This document shows, piece after piece, positions 38,644 through 50,542 of a DNA stretch of 64,000 nucleotides. Position 1 is the first letter of the stretch; every line of letters begins with the position of its first letter. The notes under the pieces are model-generated. The model saw only the letters and a list, made by a program, of their open reading frames with translations, was not told the DNA's origin and did no database searches. Source of the DNA: Chaetoceros tenuissimus (Eukaryota; Bacillariophyta; Thalassiosirophyceae; Chaetocerotales; Chaetocerotaceae). The stretch spans positions 1 through 64,000 of the forward strand of contig BLLK01000046.1 in the NCBI GenBank assembly GCA_021927905.1, written 5' to 3'. Both the position numbers and the translations under genes were made by a program.

Positions 38644-40220
38644 TTAGATTCTCTTCAAAGATTCAACTGGGTTAGAGAACTCAGCATCTGGCTTTGCAGT
38701 ACTGTATCCCTTTACAAGACATCCAATGGTCTCTCCAAGAAGCTTAACATCATCAAGTGGGTTGTTTCCTTGAACCCTCTTGTACAAGTATGAGTCGAAA
38801 GTTACCTGTTGTACGTACTTGGAGTTACAAAGCTCAACGAATGCCTCACGAGCTCCGTTGTTAGTGTAGAATACCTTTTGAAGGATGTCAAGTACAGTGT
38901 AAGTTGGTCCATAAAGTCCATCGTACTTCTTAAGGTAAGTCTTCTCAACCTCAGCTTGTGTTGGAAGACGGGATCCTCCCTTCATAAGTGCAACAATCTC
39001 CTCAGCAGCCATGCGTCCAGACTTTGCTGCGAAGTAGATTCCCTCTCCGGAACACTTGGTAACGTATCCAGCTGCATCTCCTACAAGAGCAATACGTCCC
39101 TGAACACGGCGTGGACGGTAGTGCTCTGGAATTGGGTGAGCCTCAACCTTGATGATCTTTCCTCCAGCAATCTTGTCTCCTGCACGGTCGCGGATTGCCT
39201 TTTGGTATTGCTTGATAGCTGGTCTGTTTACAACAGTTCCGGTTCCAACTCCAACGTGGTCGTACTTAGGGAATACCCATCCGTAGAAATCTGGGGATAC
39301 ATCGTCTCCAACATACATTTCTGCCATCTCTTCGTAGAAGGTCATCTTCTCATCTGGGATCTTAATACGCTCTTGGAATGCAATAGCGAAGTTGTACTGT
39401 CCAGCATCCATAGCCTTAGCAACACGGGAGTTTGCTCCATCAGCTCCGACAATGTAGTCAACCTCCATGGACTTTGCAACTCCTGCAGAAGATCCATCAA
39501 CATATTCTTGGTAGTTGATGGTGTATGGCTTGTCAGTGGTCTTGTGGTCAACTGGAACATCAATAGAAGTGACAAGTCCATTGACTGCCTCTGCTCCGTA
39601 TTCAATAGCACGGTCACGGAGGAACTTGTCCATGATTTCACGACGGCACATACCAATGTACTCATCAGGCTGAAGGGTGTCTCCGATGTTAACCTCTACT
39701 CCGGTTGGGGAGATAAGATTCATCTTGCGTACCTACAACAGCAGTTAGTGGGTCAGAAGAGATTCATTCAGAGAAAGAAGTAATACATTTCAAAATATAT
39801 TTCAATTGCGATAACACGTATAATTCTTCGTGGTGTAAAATCAAATAGAATTCAATAAAAGTGATTCATTTTGTTTCATTCGGATCTTTTCTTTTCACAA
39901 GATCTTACCTTACGGTCAACAACAGATTCTGGCATGTTGAACTCTCCAACCATACAAAGTGGGATAGCTCCTCCACATGGCTTTGCGTTATCCATCTTAC
40001 GCTCGAAAAGAACGGTATCAATTCCCTTCTCTTGTGCAAAGATCTCAGCAGCACATGCTCCGGATGGTCCTCCTCCAACAACTGCTACCTTGTACTTCAT
40101 GCACAAAGCAGAGTCAGCTGCTGCACGGTGAGCCACAGGAGTGGTCTGTACAAAGGAAGATGGGCTGAATGCAGCAACAGAGGTTGCCAAAGTAGCGATG
40201 GTTGCAAGGGTGAACTTCAT
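38644..40220 (-). CDS. CHLP: Geranylgeranyl diphosphate/chlorophyll reductase
   Basis: Two exons, 40220-39909 and 39732-38644 (intron of 176 bases), give 466 residues. The start is a signal peptide with an A-F motif (ATSVAAFSPSS), so the protein goes to the plastid. The FAD-binding motif VAVVGGGPSGACAAE, the CGGAIP motif, the second FAD site VGADGANSRVAK and GRIALVGDAAGYVTKCSGEGIYFA are all intact. It reduces three double bonds of geranylgeranyl groups to phytyl for chlorophyll, tocopherol and phylloquinone. Codon use in this gene is strongly biased to C-ending codons compared with neighbours, fitting high expression. Confidence 0.95.
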
Positions 40221-40604
40221 TTTGAATTGGATCTTTGGATTTTATGAGGAAGAGCGAAAAGAAAAGTGATGGTTGACCGTGGAACTTCAATCAAAGATCA
40301 AATACGTTTCTTCAACTTAAAAGGGTGAAAAATTTCAGGTTCAGCCCCCTCATCAATCTTGGATCTCTTGGCCGATAACAAAGCATAATAGGTTATAGCT
40401 CACTGAAGGACCAATAACCTGTATATTGAATTTGGAAGATAGTAGTATGAACATAGTTAGATCATTGAAAAACAAAATTGTTGCATACATATTACATATC
40501 TTCAGGTTCATCCTTTTCATCTGTGTGTAAACAAACTGATACTAACTTCTACACTCGTAACCCATAAATATACATATTTGCAAAAGAAAGCAAGGTCCGG
40601 GGCA
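40221..40604. other. Divergent promoter region
   Basis: Shared upstream region of the reductase (minus) and the nucleoporin (plus). No gene seen. Confidence 0.5.
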
Positions 40605-43450
40605 ATGTTCAACTTTTCTTCAAATCCAATCACTTCTCCGCCATTCAAAGCGCCCACAACCACAACTGGAACAACACCTTCATTCTCATCCCCAGTATTT
40701 ACACCTCCAGGTGCATCTGTTCAAACACCAATCCCTGATGCAGGTCCTATTTTCACACCTAATAGTGAGAACCCAATAGTTTCTGAAACTCCTTCGAGTT
40801 CTGAGGATCAAATAAGAAGCTCGTCAGTTTCGCTGTCATGTCAGTCACCCGATGGAAAAGCTATCCATTCACTTCTCGCAAATGGTACAATTGTTACCCG
40901 CTTCTATCCACTCCATACAACTGGAGAAAATGATTTGGAACAAGAAGAATCGACGGCATATCAGTATCAAGAAGGGAAAAAGTCCTTCAAAAGTGAACAG
41001 TCAAAAGTGAAAAATGTCACCACAAAATTACCCTCGTATGTGCTGGACAATTTGAAAATTGATGAGCCGTTGGAACTTCTTTGTGTTGATAATGATACAC
41101 CTTCTAAAATGCGCAAGAGAATGCATGGTGGTAGCATGAGAGATGAAATATCGAAAGTTGGAACCATGACTTTGCCGTTACTGTGTATTTACACAAGAAG
41201 CTCCGTATTTGTTTTACTAATTGATTACGAAATTCCACATAATTCAAACAATGCATCTTCTGTCACAGGTAACATTGTAACAATTGAAGAACCGTTTGAG
41301 CAATTTCTTGCGATCAACCAACGAAGTATACAGCGTTTGAGATCTGCACCACACAGTCATTTGTATAATGGAAGTACATATCAAACCATGTGCAATAGTG
41401 GAGCAATGATTATGCTTACTACTGAAGGGGATATAGTTCTATTTCATGGATACAAACCTATTCGGTACGATGAAGGCTCAAATGCTCTTTACACTTATTC
41501 GGAGGATGTCACTGTTCCAGCAAGTATCAATCCAGAACAGACTGATATGACACCATTGGTAGATTTTTGCTTTTTGCCTTCATCGTCGTCGGTGTATGCT
41601 GAACAATCTATTTGGAACTCCATGACTTTGGTTGTTTGTAGTCAAGCTGGAAGTCTGTATGCTTTATCGCCAATTTTGTTCCATAATACAGTGATCCCAG
41701 AGTCTCAAATCAGCTTAGCGAAAAGCTTCTTGGAAAAGCTTGTATTGAAATATGACCATTCTGTACATAATGGCTGCGAATCTCGAAGAGCAAAGGCCGC
41801 ATTGCAATATCTCAAGGATGCTTTTGGTATCGATAATAACGGAAACTCCCTGTATTTGAAAGCTAATATTCTCCATGGAGCAAACCAACACACTTCAACG
41901 AACTGGCCAGTGACTGCCCAAACTATTTCAACTGTGTCAAGCAGTGAGAATATTCAGTCTGTAAAATGTATGGAGGTACTAGCCTCATCTTCTGTCAATA
42001 CACATGAAAGAAACCCTGGCATTTGTCATATAGTACAAGGAACAGAAAACAGTGTTGATTACATCTTGGTTTCAGGTGGAGAGAATATTTTGCCGAGATT
42101 CGCTTACGAACCTGAGAATGATTCAAAACGATTGAATGAACTTGTGTGTGATTCCTCCATGTTAATTGAACGTGTGTGTCTAGAGACAGAAGATGAGAAT
42201 GCAAATTCATCGAAAGAGTTGGCTACTGTTGTTAATGGTTGTATCCGCAACATTGTTTTACTTCCCGATCCTATTGATAGAGCGACTATTCATCATGTCT
42301 CAAAATCTGGTGTTGTCAGCATTACTACTAACTCCGTGGTAGTATTGGGAAAGAAGCTCATTGACACTATGAATAATAAAATCGATAGCCCATTAGATCC
42401 TATAAAGACAAATGCATGGTCTTCCATATCTATGGCGAAAAATAAAGAGAAAGAGTTGAATGGAATATCCATAAGTTCGGATGTGAAATTTGGTCACGTT
42501 TTGAATGCTGTGCTTATTGATGGTAAGTCAAGAATGCTGCTGTACTTTAGCAATACCATCATTTTTGTTTATTCACTGTTAATTCTATTGCAGGATCTAC
42601 TGAGTCGTTGGACCTCACAGCTGCCATGTATTTGAATGAGGCGAAGCATCACCTCGAAAGTGAAAACTCAACATCGTTATCTTTTTCTGATGAAGCACAG
42701 GAAGCTAATGAAACACTAAAGGCGATGGAGTCAATGAAACCACTTTATGAACTTGTAAAGCCATACTTCGAGCAAGTATCGTCTGGTGTGTCAAACATGA
42801 CCAAGATTGTTGGTGGATCCACAAATGTCCGAGATATTTCTCCAGGGATTTTAGCAACTTTTTTATCTATGAAGCAGTCTTCTGAGCAAGATATAATTAT
42901 CCCTATCAAAGAATTGCATTCACTCATTGAAACAAGGCAAAGGTATAATGAGTCAATGAAGCAACAACAACTCGAGCAGGTCCAGCAGATTAAAGAGAAA
43001 CTACAAAAACTGAAAGCTGTTGCAAAATCCTCTTCTGAGAAAAGGAAAATGCTTGAATCGAATACTAAGGTTCTCTCAGAACGGAGTGCAGCTGTATTAT
43101 CTACTGCCCGGGAAATGTCTCCAAGTCTAACTCAAGCTGAAATTGCATATTTCAAGGAAATCGATAGGTATCAAACACTCTTCCAAAAGCATGAGTCTAC
43201 TTTGGACGAGATCAAAACACGATGTGAACCTTTACTGGCTTCTTCATCTGCTGACTTTGAAGAAATAAAAATTGATGAAGGAAATATCAAAATCTACAAA
43301 GAATTGCTAGCTGATCAACAGGCAATTTTGTCTTCCGTAAAGGAAATTGTTAATCCCATGAAGAGTACGACTAAGAAAGTAATGATTTCAAATGGGATAG
43401 AAGAAAGTCGACCTCCATTATCCTCTATTACAGGTAGTAATACAAACTAA
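40605..43450 (+). CDS. Nup88-like nucleoporin
   Basis: Two exons, 40605-42522 and 42594-43450 (intron of 71 bases), give 924 residues. The first about 60 residues are rich in F, P, T and S (FNFSSNPITSPPF, TTGTTPSFSSPVFTPP), as at nucleoporin ends. A beta-propeller-like middle follows, with strands such as GNIVTIEEPFEQFLAI and WNSMTLVVCSQAGSLYALSP. The last about 280 residues are helical and coiled-coil (LIETRQRYNESMKQQQLEQ, LSERSAAVLSTAREMSPSLT). Propeller plus C-terminal coiled coil with the LIETRQR segment matches Nup88/Nup82, which anchors the cytoplasmic export platform of the nuclear pore. The ATG at 40605 is preferred over the in-frame TTG at 40578. Confidence 0.62.
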
Positions 43451-43601
43451 CAAAAATAAAAAGTTTGCATTAACATTTATATAGGAATACAAATGTAAAA
43501 TGAATTAATATGAAGCGAAATACTTGTATTGGAATAGAAGTTGGTAGGTTGTACCTATCAAATAATATAGGAGAAGTAATACATCTAGATGATTGGGTAT
43601 C

Positions 43602-44417
43602 TCAAAATGAAAGAGGACCGTCGCTATTGTTGGAGTTGACGCTACTCCCAAGCGATCTTTCGAGATCCATGTTTCTACGCTTTGATTCCATGATGTGAAT
43701 CTGGACGGCTGCATCGTGATTACTCTGGGGCTTAGTTTTCTTCCCTCCAAAGGTTTTCTTCATCTTTCTTGCAATACTCTGTCCAGCATCTTCTAATCTC
43801 CAGTAATGAGATGTGAAATCAGTCATGGATCTCGATCGTTGCGTCTTTTTCACTTCTTTCTTCACTGCAGCTAGCTCCTCATCTGAAAAACCCAGTTTAT
43901 TCCTGAGAAGGTCCTCTCTTACCCTCTTCGGCATTCGTAGTACAGATACAGACCTTCTCATTCCTTTCATTTTTTCATAGTCATCGAGTTCGAGAAGAGA
44001 CTCCGAGGAGTACGTCCAATCAATTCCTACTGGTAAGCCACAAAGGCAAGAAGGATTATCAGATATTGTTCTGTCATATTCACGTACATTGACTTGAGCA
44101 AAAGATAGCCTTTTCTTTGCCGAAGATGAGATTGTATTGTTTGAGTCGCCGAGGTAAGATGGTGACTTTTTCAGAATTGATTTGGTGCTACTCTCCAAAA
44201 CGTCATGATGAGATATATCAAGAGTTCCAAGAGAATGTGTAGATTCTATTCCAATCGGATTCGTGCTTTGTGTTCGAATACTGTCAACGTTCGTACCCGA
44301 GATCTTTTCTGCGCCCAGTGGTGTTACCAGACCTAATTGAACTGCACTAGATAAAAGCTCGTCCAGTTCATCATCTTTTTCGGTGACTTCCACGATACTC
44401 TTTGTGGTAGCTTGCAT
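43602..44417 (-). CDS. Stramenopile protein with FAQVNVREYDR motif
   Basis: 271 residues from the ATG at 44417; the frame is open 14 codons further with only a TTG. After a serine-rich acidic N-terminus comes the segment KKRLSFAQVNVREYDR, then DNPSCLCGLPVGIDWTY. I recognise this pair (V-x-V-R-E-Y ... D-N-P ... G-x-P-I/V-x-x-D-W) as a motif that recurs in many uncharacterised diatom and other stramenopile proteins. A basic helical part follows (MPKRVREDLLRNKLGFSDEELAAVKKEVKKTQRSR). No signal peptide or membrane span. Its function is unknown. It is convergent with the nucleoporin gene. Confidence 0.7.
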   Translation of the reverse strand: MQATTKSIVEVTEKDDELDELLSSAVQLGLVTPLGAEKISGTNVDSIRTQSTNPIGIESTHSLGTLDISHHDVLESSTKSILKKSPSYLGDSNNTISSSAKKRLSFAQVNVREYDRTISDNPSCLCGLPVGIDWTYSSESLLELDDYEKMKGMRRSVSVLRMPKRVREDLLRNKLGFSDEELAAVKKEVKKTQRSRSMTDFTSHYWRLEDAGQSIARKMKKTFGGKKTKPQSNHDAAVQIHIMESKRRNMDLERSLGSSVNSNNSDGPLSF

Positions 44418-44876
44418 GTTTTTCTTAACACTGTTTTGAAATAGTATTTGTTTACTCAATGGTTAGTTGACTTGGACCGTTCTTTTGTTTTATTGTAGTG
44501 ATGTGGATGGTGATTGTGAATACCCCAACTTCTTTCCGGCATTAGGAAATTTATTTTGTTCCTCCGGAGTTTGGTGAAATTGACAACTAAATTCTTCTTT
44601 TCACGATTACTTTGAGTGCTGTTTGAAGATTGGGCTGGAAGAAGCACGATGTCTTTTCAAAAGATCGAAGGGCTCATTTGTTGTCTATCTAGCTACTCTA
44701 CTAGCTAGACTAGCTAGGATGAGACTATTTCTTTCTTTTCCCTTTTCGAACTCTTTTCTTTTTTCATCATGCATCATCAATCATCATCATTGTTACCTTC
44801 ATCTAACTTTTACATCTTACATCATAATCATTTTACAGTACAGTGGAGTCCTGCGTGGTCCTGGCATATGTATAGG
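44418..44876. other. Divergent intergenic region
   Basis: Promoter side of the VREY-motif gene (minus) and the APP1-like gene (plus). It contains a ctagctactctactagctagactagctagg cluster near 44690-44718, a short CTAG-rich repeat. The frame reaches back from 44877 to 44769 with other ATGs at 44769 and 44868 that would break the signal peptide start. Confidence 0.5.
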
Positions 44877-45901
44877 ATGATATTATCAGAGCTGAATATT
44901 GTGTTTATTGTTGTTTCCTTCACTTTGTTTGCTCGTGTTGAAGGTTTTGGGTTGTCCACAAGAAATAGCGTCAGTACGACATCAAATTTTCGATCTTTCA
45001 GCATCCCAAGCCTCAATGTTTTACCTTTTACACAAGTTATAAGTGGTGAGTGTATATGTCTTCAGTTACGAATACTTCAAAATAAAAATCTGTCTAATTT
45101 GTGTCTGATTCTTTTTTAGATGTGGATGATACTCTCAAGAGCAGTGGAGGAGTAAAAATTGGAGATATTGCACTGGGTGGAATAGATACACAGTATCAAA
45201 GAGGAGAATTCTATCCAGGTTGTTTTCAATTCATGTTTGAACTTAGTATTTCATCATTTGAGCTGAAGGGGATAGAAGCAAAAGATTGTAAAGAGCAAGG
45301 TCTCGCGCCAGCGAAGGTAGCAGTTCTCACTGCGAGGGCAGAAGAATTTAAAGTTGCATTGGAATTAAAAGAGGATTCGAAGTTGGCAAAAGCATTTCGT
45401 AAAGTTGGTGAAGATAACGGGGTGAATAATTGGGGCTTAGGTCCTGTTCTCTACGGAAGTGTTGCTGAATGGATTATTCAAGATAGGAAGGGACTAAGGA
45501 AATTTAGTAATTTTGAACGTCTTATTAATCAAGATCCAACTGGTGAGATCATGGAATATGTGTATGTTGGGGATACTGGGGAATTGGATCAAGAGGCAGG
45601 AGAGACCATGTTGAGAGAATATCCTGAAGTTGTAAAAGCAGTTTTTCTACACGTCGTCTCAGAAACACCGAACCCTAAAATTCCTGAATCAAAATTAATA
45701 AATGGACGGCCTGTAGTTTTCTTCAGGACATACGTAGGGGCGGCAGTGCAAGCTTTTCAATTGGGATTGATTAGTGAAAATTCAGTTATGAGAGTAGTAG
45801 CTGCAGCTGAACAAGCGCTTGATAGTGTCTCAAGGTCTTCAGACAAATGGCAAGATATATATCAAGATGTTTCTGAGGCATATAAACTCCTTAATAAATA
45901 A
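44877..45901 (+). CDS. APP1-like HAD phosphatase, probably plastid-targeted
   Basis: Two exons, 44877-45045 and 45120-45901 (intron of 74 bases; VIS joins DVDDTLKSSGG), give 316 residues. The start (LNIVFIVVSFTLFARVEGFGL) is a signal peptide followed by a G-F, compatible with plastid import. The HAD nucleophile motif DVDDT is formed right at the splice junction. VLTARAEEF, then YVYVGDTGELDQEAGE and VKAVFLHVV match the catalytic domain of the APP1 phosphatidate phosphatase family (DUF2183). It may dephosphorylate phosphatidate or a related phospholipid in plastid membranes; the substrate is inferred from family only. Confidence 0.68.
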
Positions 45902-45942
45902 TGAATTCTTTGAAGAACACTTTCTCTTTACTATATCTAAAC

Positions 45943-48900
45943 TCATCCTAAGAGACTCCATTCGTTTGCCGTTTCCATAGCAGCACGCCGGACTTCATAA
46001 GAAGGGTGGTCAAGAGATTCTGAAAGATGCTGTACTACTGTCATTTTGTAAGTTTTACAAAAATGTATGATTGCGTCATTGCCCGAAGAAGCTAGAGATG
46101 ACAAAATTTGTAGAGATAAAAGATTTATTGGAGCATCAGTCACATCCTTCTTTGTGATGAGGATAAAAAGTAATGATGGAACTATTGATCCTATATGACT
46201 AATGACCTAGGAGGTGAAATGTGTTAGATAGAGCTTGTATCAGAAACATGCTGTTTGAATTGTAAAAAGTACTTACTGCAAGCACAGTCTCATTGAAAAG
46301 TTTTACCAATGCACTAAGTAGGAGTGGGATTAAATCTCCATCGAGAGTTTCATTCTTGTCACAATCATTCGAGTAGACATGTTGAATAATGATTTCTAGA
46401 CCATTCACCAGTATGGAAATAAGGACATCGATATTTTCTTTACCAATTGCTTTCAATTTGAGACAATTGATAATGTATGATGCACAGAATAATATTCCAA
46501 TCTTAGTCTGAGACAATGTTGAGTTTTGGTTCACGGTAGAAGACAAAATTACAGGAAGAATTTTGTGAGCTAAACGTTGTTTCACGAAAGGGTTACTGGA
46601 ATTGGTAAGCATCGACCCTAAAGCCTTTGCGGCAATAGTCGTTGTTGGAATATGATTCCCTCCATCGTTTATACAACAATCCAGTGGTGCATCGACACCA
46701 AGAGTTGGGGCCTTCACTGCACCTTCACAAGCAATGAGAACGAAATATCTTGCAATCTCATCCAAGGTAATTGCTGAACTTCCTCCTCGTTGCGAGCATG
46801 CTAATCCTATTCCAGCAACTAAATTCATCGCATCGCTAACATTTAATATTCTCTCGGATAGGTCCAAAGAAGATGTCGTAACCATGTTTGTAGAAATCAA
46901 AGGACATAGCTGCGCTTTTAGTACTTGAATACCTAAGCACGCATCAGCCCGTTTTTCATGTCCTACTATGATGTAATACACAGAAGTAGCAGCAGCACTT
47001 CTTGCACCTGGCGGATTTTCTGTTCCAAGAGCATAATCAATAATATCTGAGGTATAGCTCTGTAGTGTTTGCAATTGATCAGTTCTCAATTTCATATCAC
47101 TTTTAAGAATAGAGGAGAGGACTGGAAATATAGTACACAGTTCGACGCTGTCCCAATCAGAAAGTGGAGGTAGCGCTTGAGAAAGTCTTGATATGCACCA
47201 TTCTAACTCTTCTGAGTAGTCGTTTCCATTTCTAAACACAATCAACATTGAAGGTAAAATCGAAAGTGAAAGATTGGTCTTTAATTGCAAAAAGATTAGA
47301 TGTTTCAATGAATCTATTCATTCGTGCATAAAAGAGTTCTATTTTCATGAAAACTTACCGCTGATTTCACCTCTAATCTTAATCTTTCTCTATCTTCAGG
47401 TAGAAGTAGACAATTCATCCCCTCCATTGCTTCTTCATTACGATCAGAAGTGTTGGGCGACGAAGATAAAATGTTGAAAAGATTACTTTCCCTGTTCTTG
47501 GAATGAAATGTCGCTATTACTTGTTCATTTTCATTACCTAAAAGCTTTGATAATGCTTTAGCAGTAGCAATACTCTTGTCTATATCGTTTTGATTATTTC
47601 CCGCTTTGACCCTCTGAAGAGAAGATATCAGAGAATTAAATAAGCTAGAAATAACTGAGTGGATTGCATCACTATGATTGGTTTGGCAGGCCGCATTCAG
47701 AACGATCCAGTCGTATCGAATTTTACTTTCTTCGTCTGATTTAAACTCTGAACATGATTCTATCATTTTAGGTAAAAGAATAGAATTGACAAAAGTCTTA
47801 ATACCATCGTCAACTTGCAAAATTGGAGTGTAAGGACCACTTTCCATTTGTGAAGCCCCATGAACGGCATTTCCGATAGTTAGACCTAACAAGTTTGCGC
47901 ATGAAGATTTCCACTCGTATTCCACTTTGGAAAGTTGTGAAGTATTTGATGACATGAGCAATTTTGCAATGAATTGAATTGTATCTTTTATCATGCTTGT
48001 GTCGTTGATGATAGACTTTGGTAAGCTTGGAAGGATTGACTCCAGTGCCTTTATGGATGCAATTTCAATTGGGTTCAGGTTTTCATTTTCTATACCATCA
48101 ATAGTCTGGCAAAGAATCTCGATAATATCTTCTGCATAAAGTTGCATAGGATGCGGATGAATGTTAATTCCTAATTTGCTCATTGACTCAACAGATATTT
48201 GACTAGATGAAAATAAAACACTGGCACTGTATATGACTGTTGAAGTCTTTTCATAATCACGCGTTTCGTCACTTGATTGTATGTTTTCCGACATCAGGGC
48301 TAATAAACGTGGCATGCAGCCATCTATACATAATCGAAGTGTCTTTTCTGTTCCAGCTGCAGCAAATGCCGCAAGATAACCAACACCCATGCGACCTTTC
48401 GAACTTTGTGGGGAAGAACTGATGAGTCCGACTAAATCTACTATTCTGTCCTTGACAAAAATTTCCCAGCATGATTTTAAATTGTCATCGCTTGGAGATT
48501 GATTCATTAAATTCTCCCAGCGGTTTGCAACCTTAGTGATAAATGATCGACAATTATCAGCAAGTTTCCTCCAGTCTCCTTTCTCTTCCTCTGACTTGGC
48601 ACTAGCCACATTGGTAGCAGCGTCATCATGACACCTATATAATACATTACTCATTTCTTTAGTGATTGTAGTATTCAATTTTTTCAGAGCTGTCGAAACT
48701 TCTGATTTTTGTTCAAGTTGTAGTAAACATGACAAATCTTCCAAAGCCTCAAGCCTATCAATCACAGTAGAAATTTCACTCTCATCCACGCTCTCATTGT
48801 CATCTCCAAATGGATCGTATGGTTTTGGAGGTGACAGTCGTTCTAAAAATAGCCCGGTAGCCAAAATTGTCATATTTGCTTCATTAATTCTGTCCCTATC

Positions 48901-50040
48901 TGGCCCACTTGTCGTAGGATCAAACATGAGATCAGATGCGAAGGTGAAAATGCTCATGACAGCCTTTTGCAGACCCTCTTTTGTGATCCCATGGGGATCA
49001 TTTTTTGGGGGCTGAAATCTGATGGGGTAGTAAATAGCAACTGCGTCAAAAATAGAAGTATGTGGAAATCCCTTTACTTGAACATCGTTTGTCCCGATTT
49101 GTGCTTTCTTGTTTGATTCCTCGATTAAAGGACATAATAGTATTTGGATATTACTCAACAAATGTAACATTTGCATCAAACAGCGGGGATCGGTCTCTCC
49201 AATGAGACATGTTGCAGAAAATTCGCAAAACTTTACTAGATGGACGCTACAAAATTGTGTGATGATGGATTTTGTGTTTTTTTCAGATTGGATCCCAGTT
49301 AAACAAGATTCAAGCACTGAAAAGCACAGTGATCTTTTTGCCCTTGGTAGTAAGGACAGTCCTGAAAGCATATCTCCTTCCTCTTCTGTTGGTGCGCCAT
49401 TGCTATATCCTTGCATGTAAATTTTATCGTCTTCGTCAAAATCGTCATCTTCGTCATCATCACAATCTTCCAAAGAAGCGCATCTTTTTATTAGTGCTTT
49501 TTGCGCAAGTCTAACACGAAAAATTATTCTCTCAGATATTGAAGAGTCATCTTTGTCTGAATAAAGTGGAGTTTCAAGCAGTGCACTGACACAAAGCATG
49601 GAAGAATCTCTCACATCATCAGTACCAATATCTGCATTGCCTTCCTCGCTGATATCATGATCTAAATTATATTCTGAATCAATGATTGGACCGCACAGAG
49701 ATAGCAGCATTTTGCTGAAAGCTTTTGCGAATTTCAACGAAAATTTCTGATCGCTGTGATTTTTTGAATTGATCCCTTGCAGACCTCCATAAAAATATCT
49801 TAATGCAATCACTTTCGAAAGATTTGTAGACTTTGATGATGAAATTGGTCCTTCCATGGCCGCTAATAACATGGCAAATTCTTTCTCGAATTGACCATTA
49901 CCATCTTTAGCGGAATCCATATCTGCAAAATATGTCTCAGCTTTTGTCTGTGCATTTGCAAGGATACTACTAGCATCATCAGTGCTTGAAGCACAAATGG
50001 ATGCCCAATTGGCATAGATTGTATTTATGGAGGAGCTCAT
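45943..50040 (-). CDS. MMS19: MMS19, cytosolic iron-sulfur assembly targeting factor
   Basis: Three exons, 50040-47359, 47278-46277 and 46206-45943 (introns of 80 and 70 bases), give 1315 residues. The N-terminal MMS19 signature is clear: SIFDAVAIYYPIRFQPPKNDPHGITKEGL. The rest is HEAT repeats, with the last repeat SESLDHPSYEVRRAAMETANEW. MMS19 carries newly made Fe-S clusters from the CIA complex to DNA polymerases, helicases (XPD, RTEL1) and primase, so it supports replication and repair. An acidic insertion (EDCDDDEDDDFDEDDK) sits near residue 200. The gene is convergent with the APP1-like gene, 41 bases between stops. Confidence 0.85.
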
Positions 50041-50542
50041 TTCAGAAGTGGTGGCAAAATTATGAGGAAAAGTAAAACTCTATGAGGAAAAGTAAAACTC
50101 CAGACAAGTGCAAGCAATGAATATATGTACTAATATATCTCTTTCACTTCTTCTCGTTTTGATCAATGATGCTTCCTATTGCCATAGGTGGTGTAATGAA
50201 AGTTTTCAGAGAGAGTAGAAGCAATGAAAAGTGTGATGATGTACTACCATCCTTATGTTGTTCATGTACTAGCTAGTGTTGTGTTTAGTGTTTAGTTTGG
50301 ATGGTGATCGGTCCGTCGGTCCGTCTCTCTTCTTCATTTCCTGACTCGTACGTAGGTACGCATTGTACGTACTGTATCAACACAGCTCATTCAGGAAGCC
50401 GCTTTTGCCGTCGTCTGTCCTACATACTTATCCTACTTGATATGCAATTGAAATTACGACGTGCTAGAGAACATTGGGAACTACTTGTACTAAATTTTCA
50501 ATAATAAAAATGTAGTACCAGTATGTTTCAATTTAAAAATAA
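50041..50542. other. Intergenic region with a 20-base tandem duplication
   Basis: Upstream of MMS19 and downstream of EXO84 (both minus). A 20-base unit (tatgaggaaaagtaaaactc) is repeated twice in tandem at 50062-50101, just before the MMS19 start. No gene seen. Confidence 0.55.

Noticed and set aside
38809-39783. 324-codon plus-strand frame over the geranylgeranyl reductase
   Set aside because: Antisense mirror of a strongly codon-biased gene, which leaves stop-free frames by chance.
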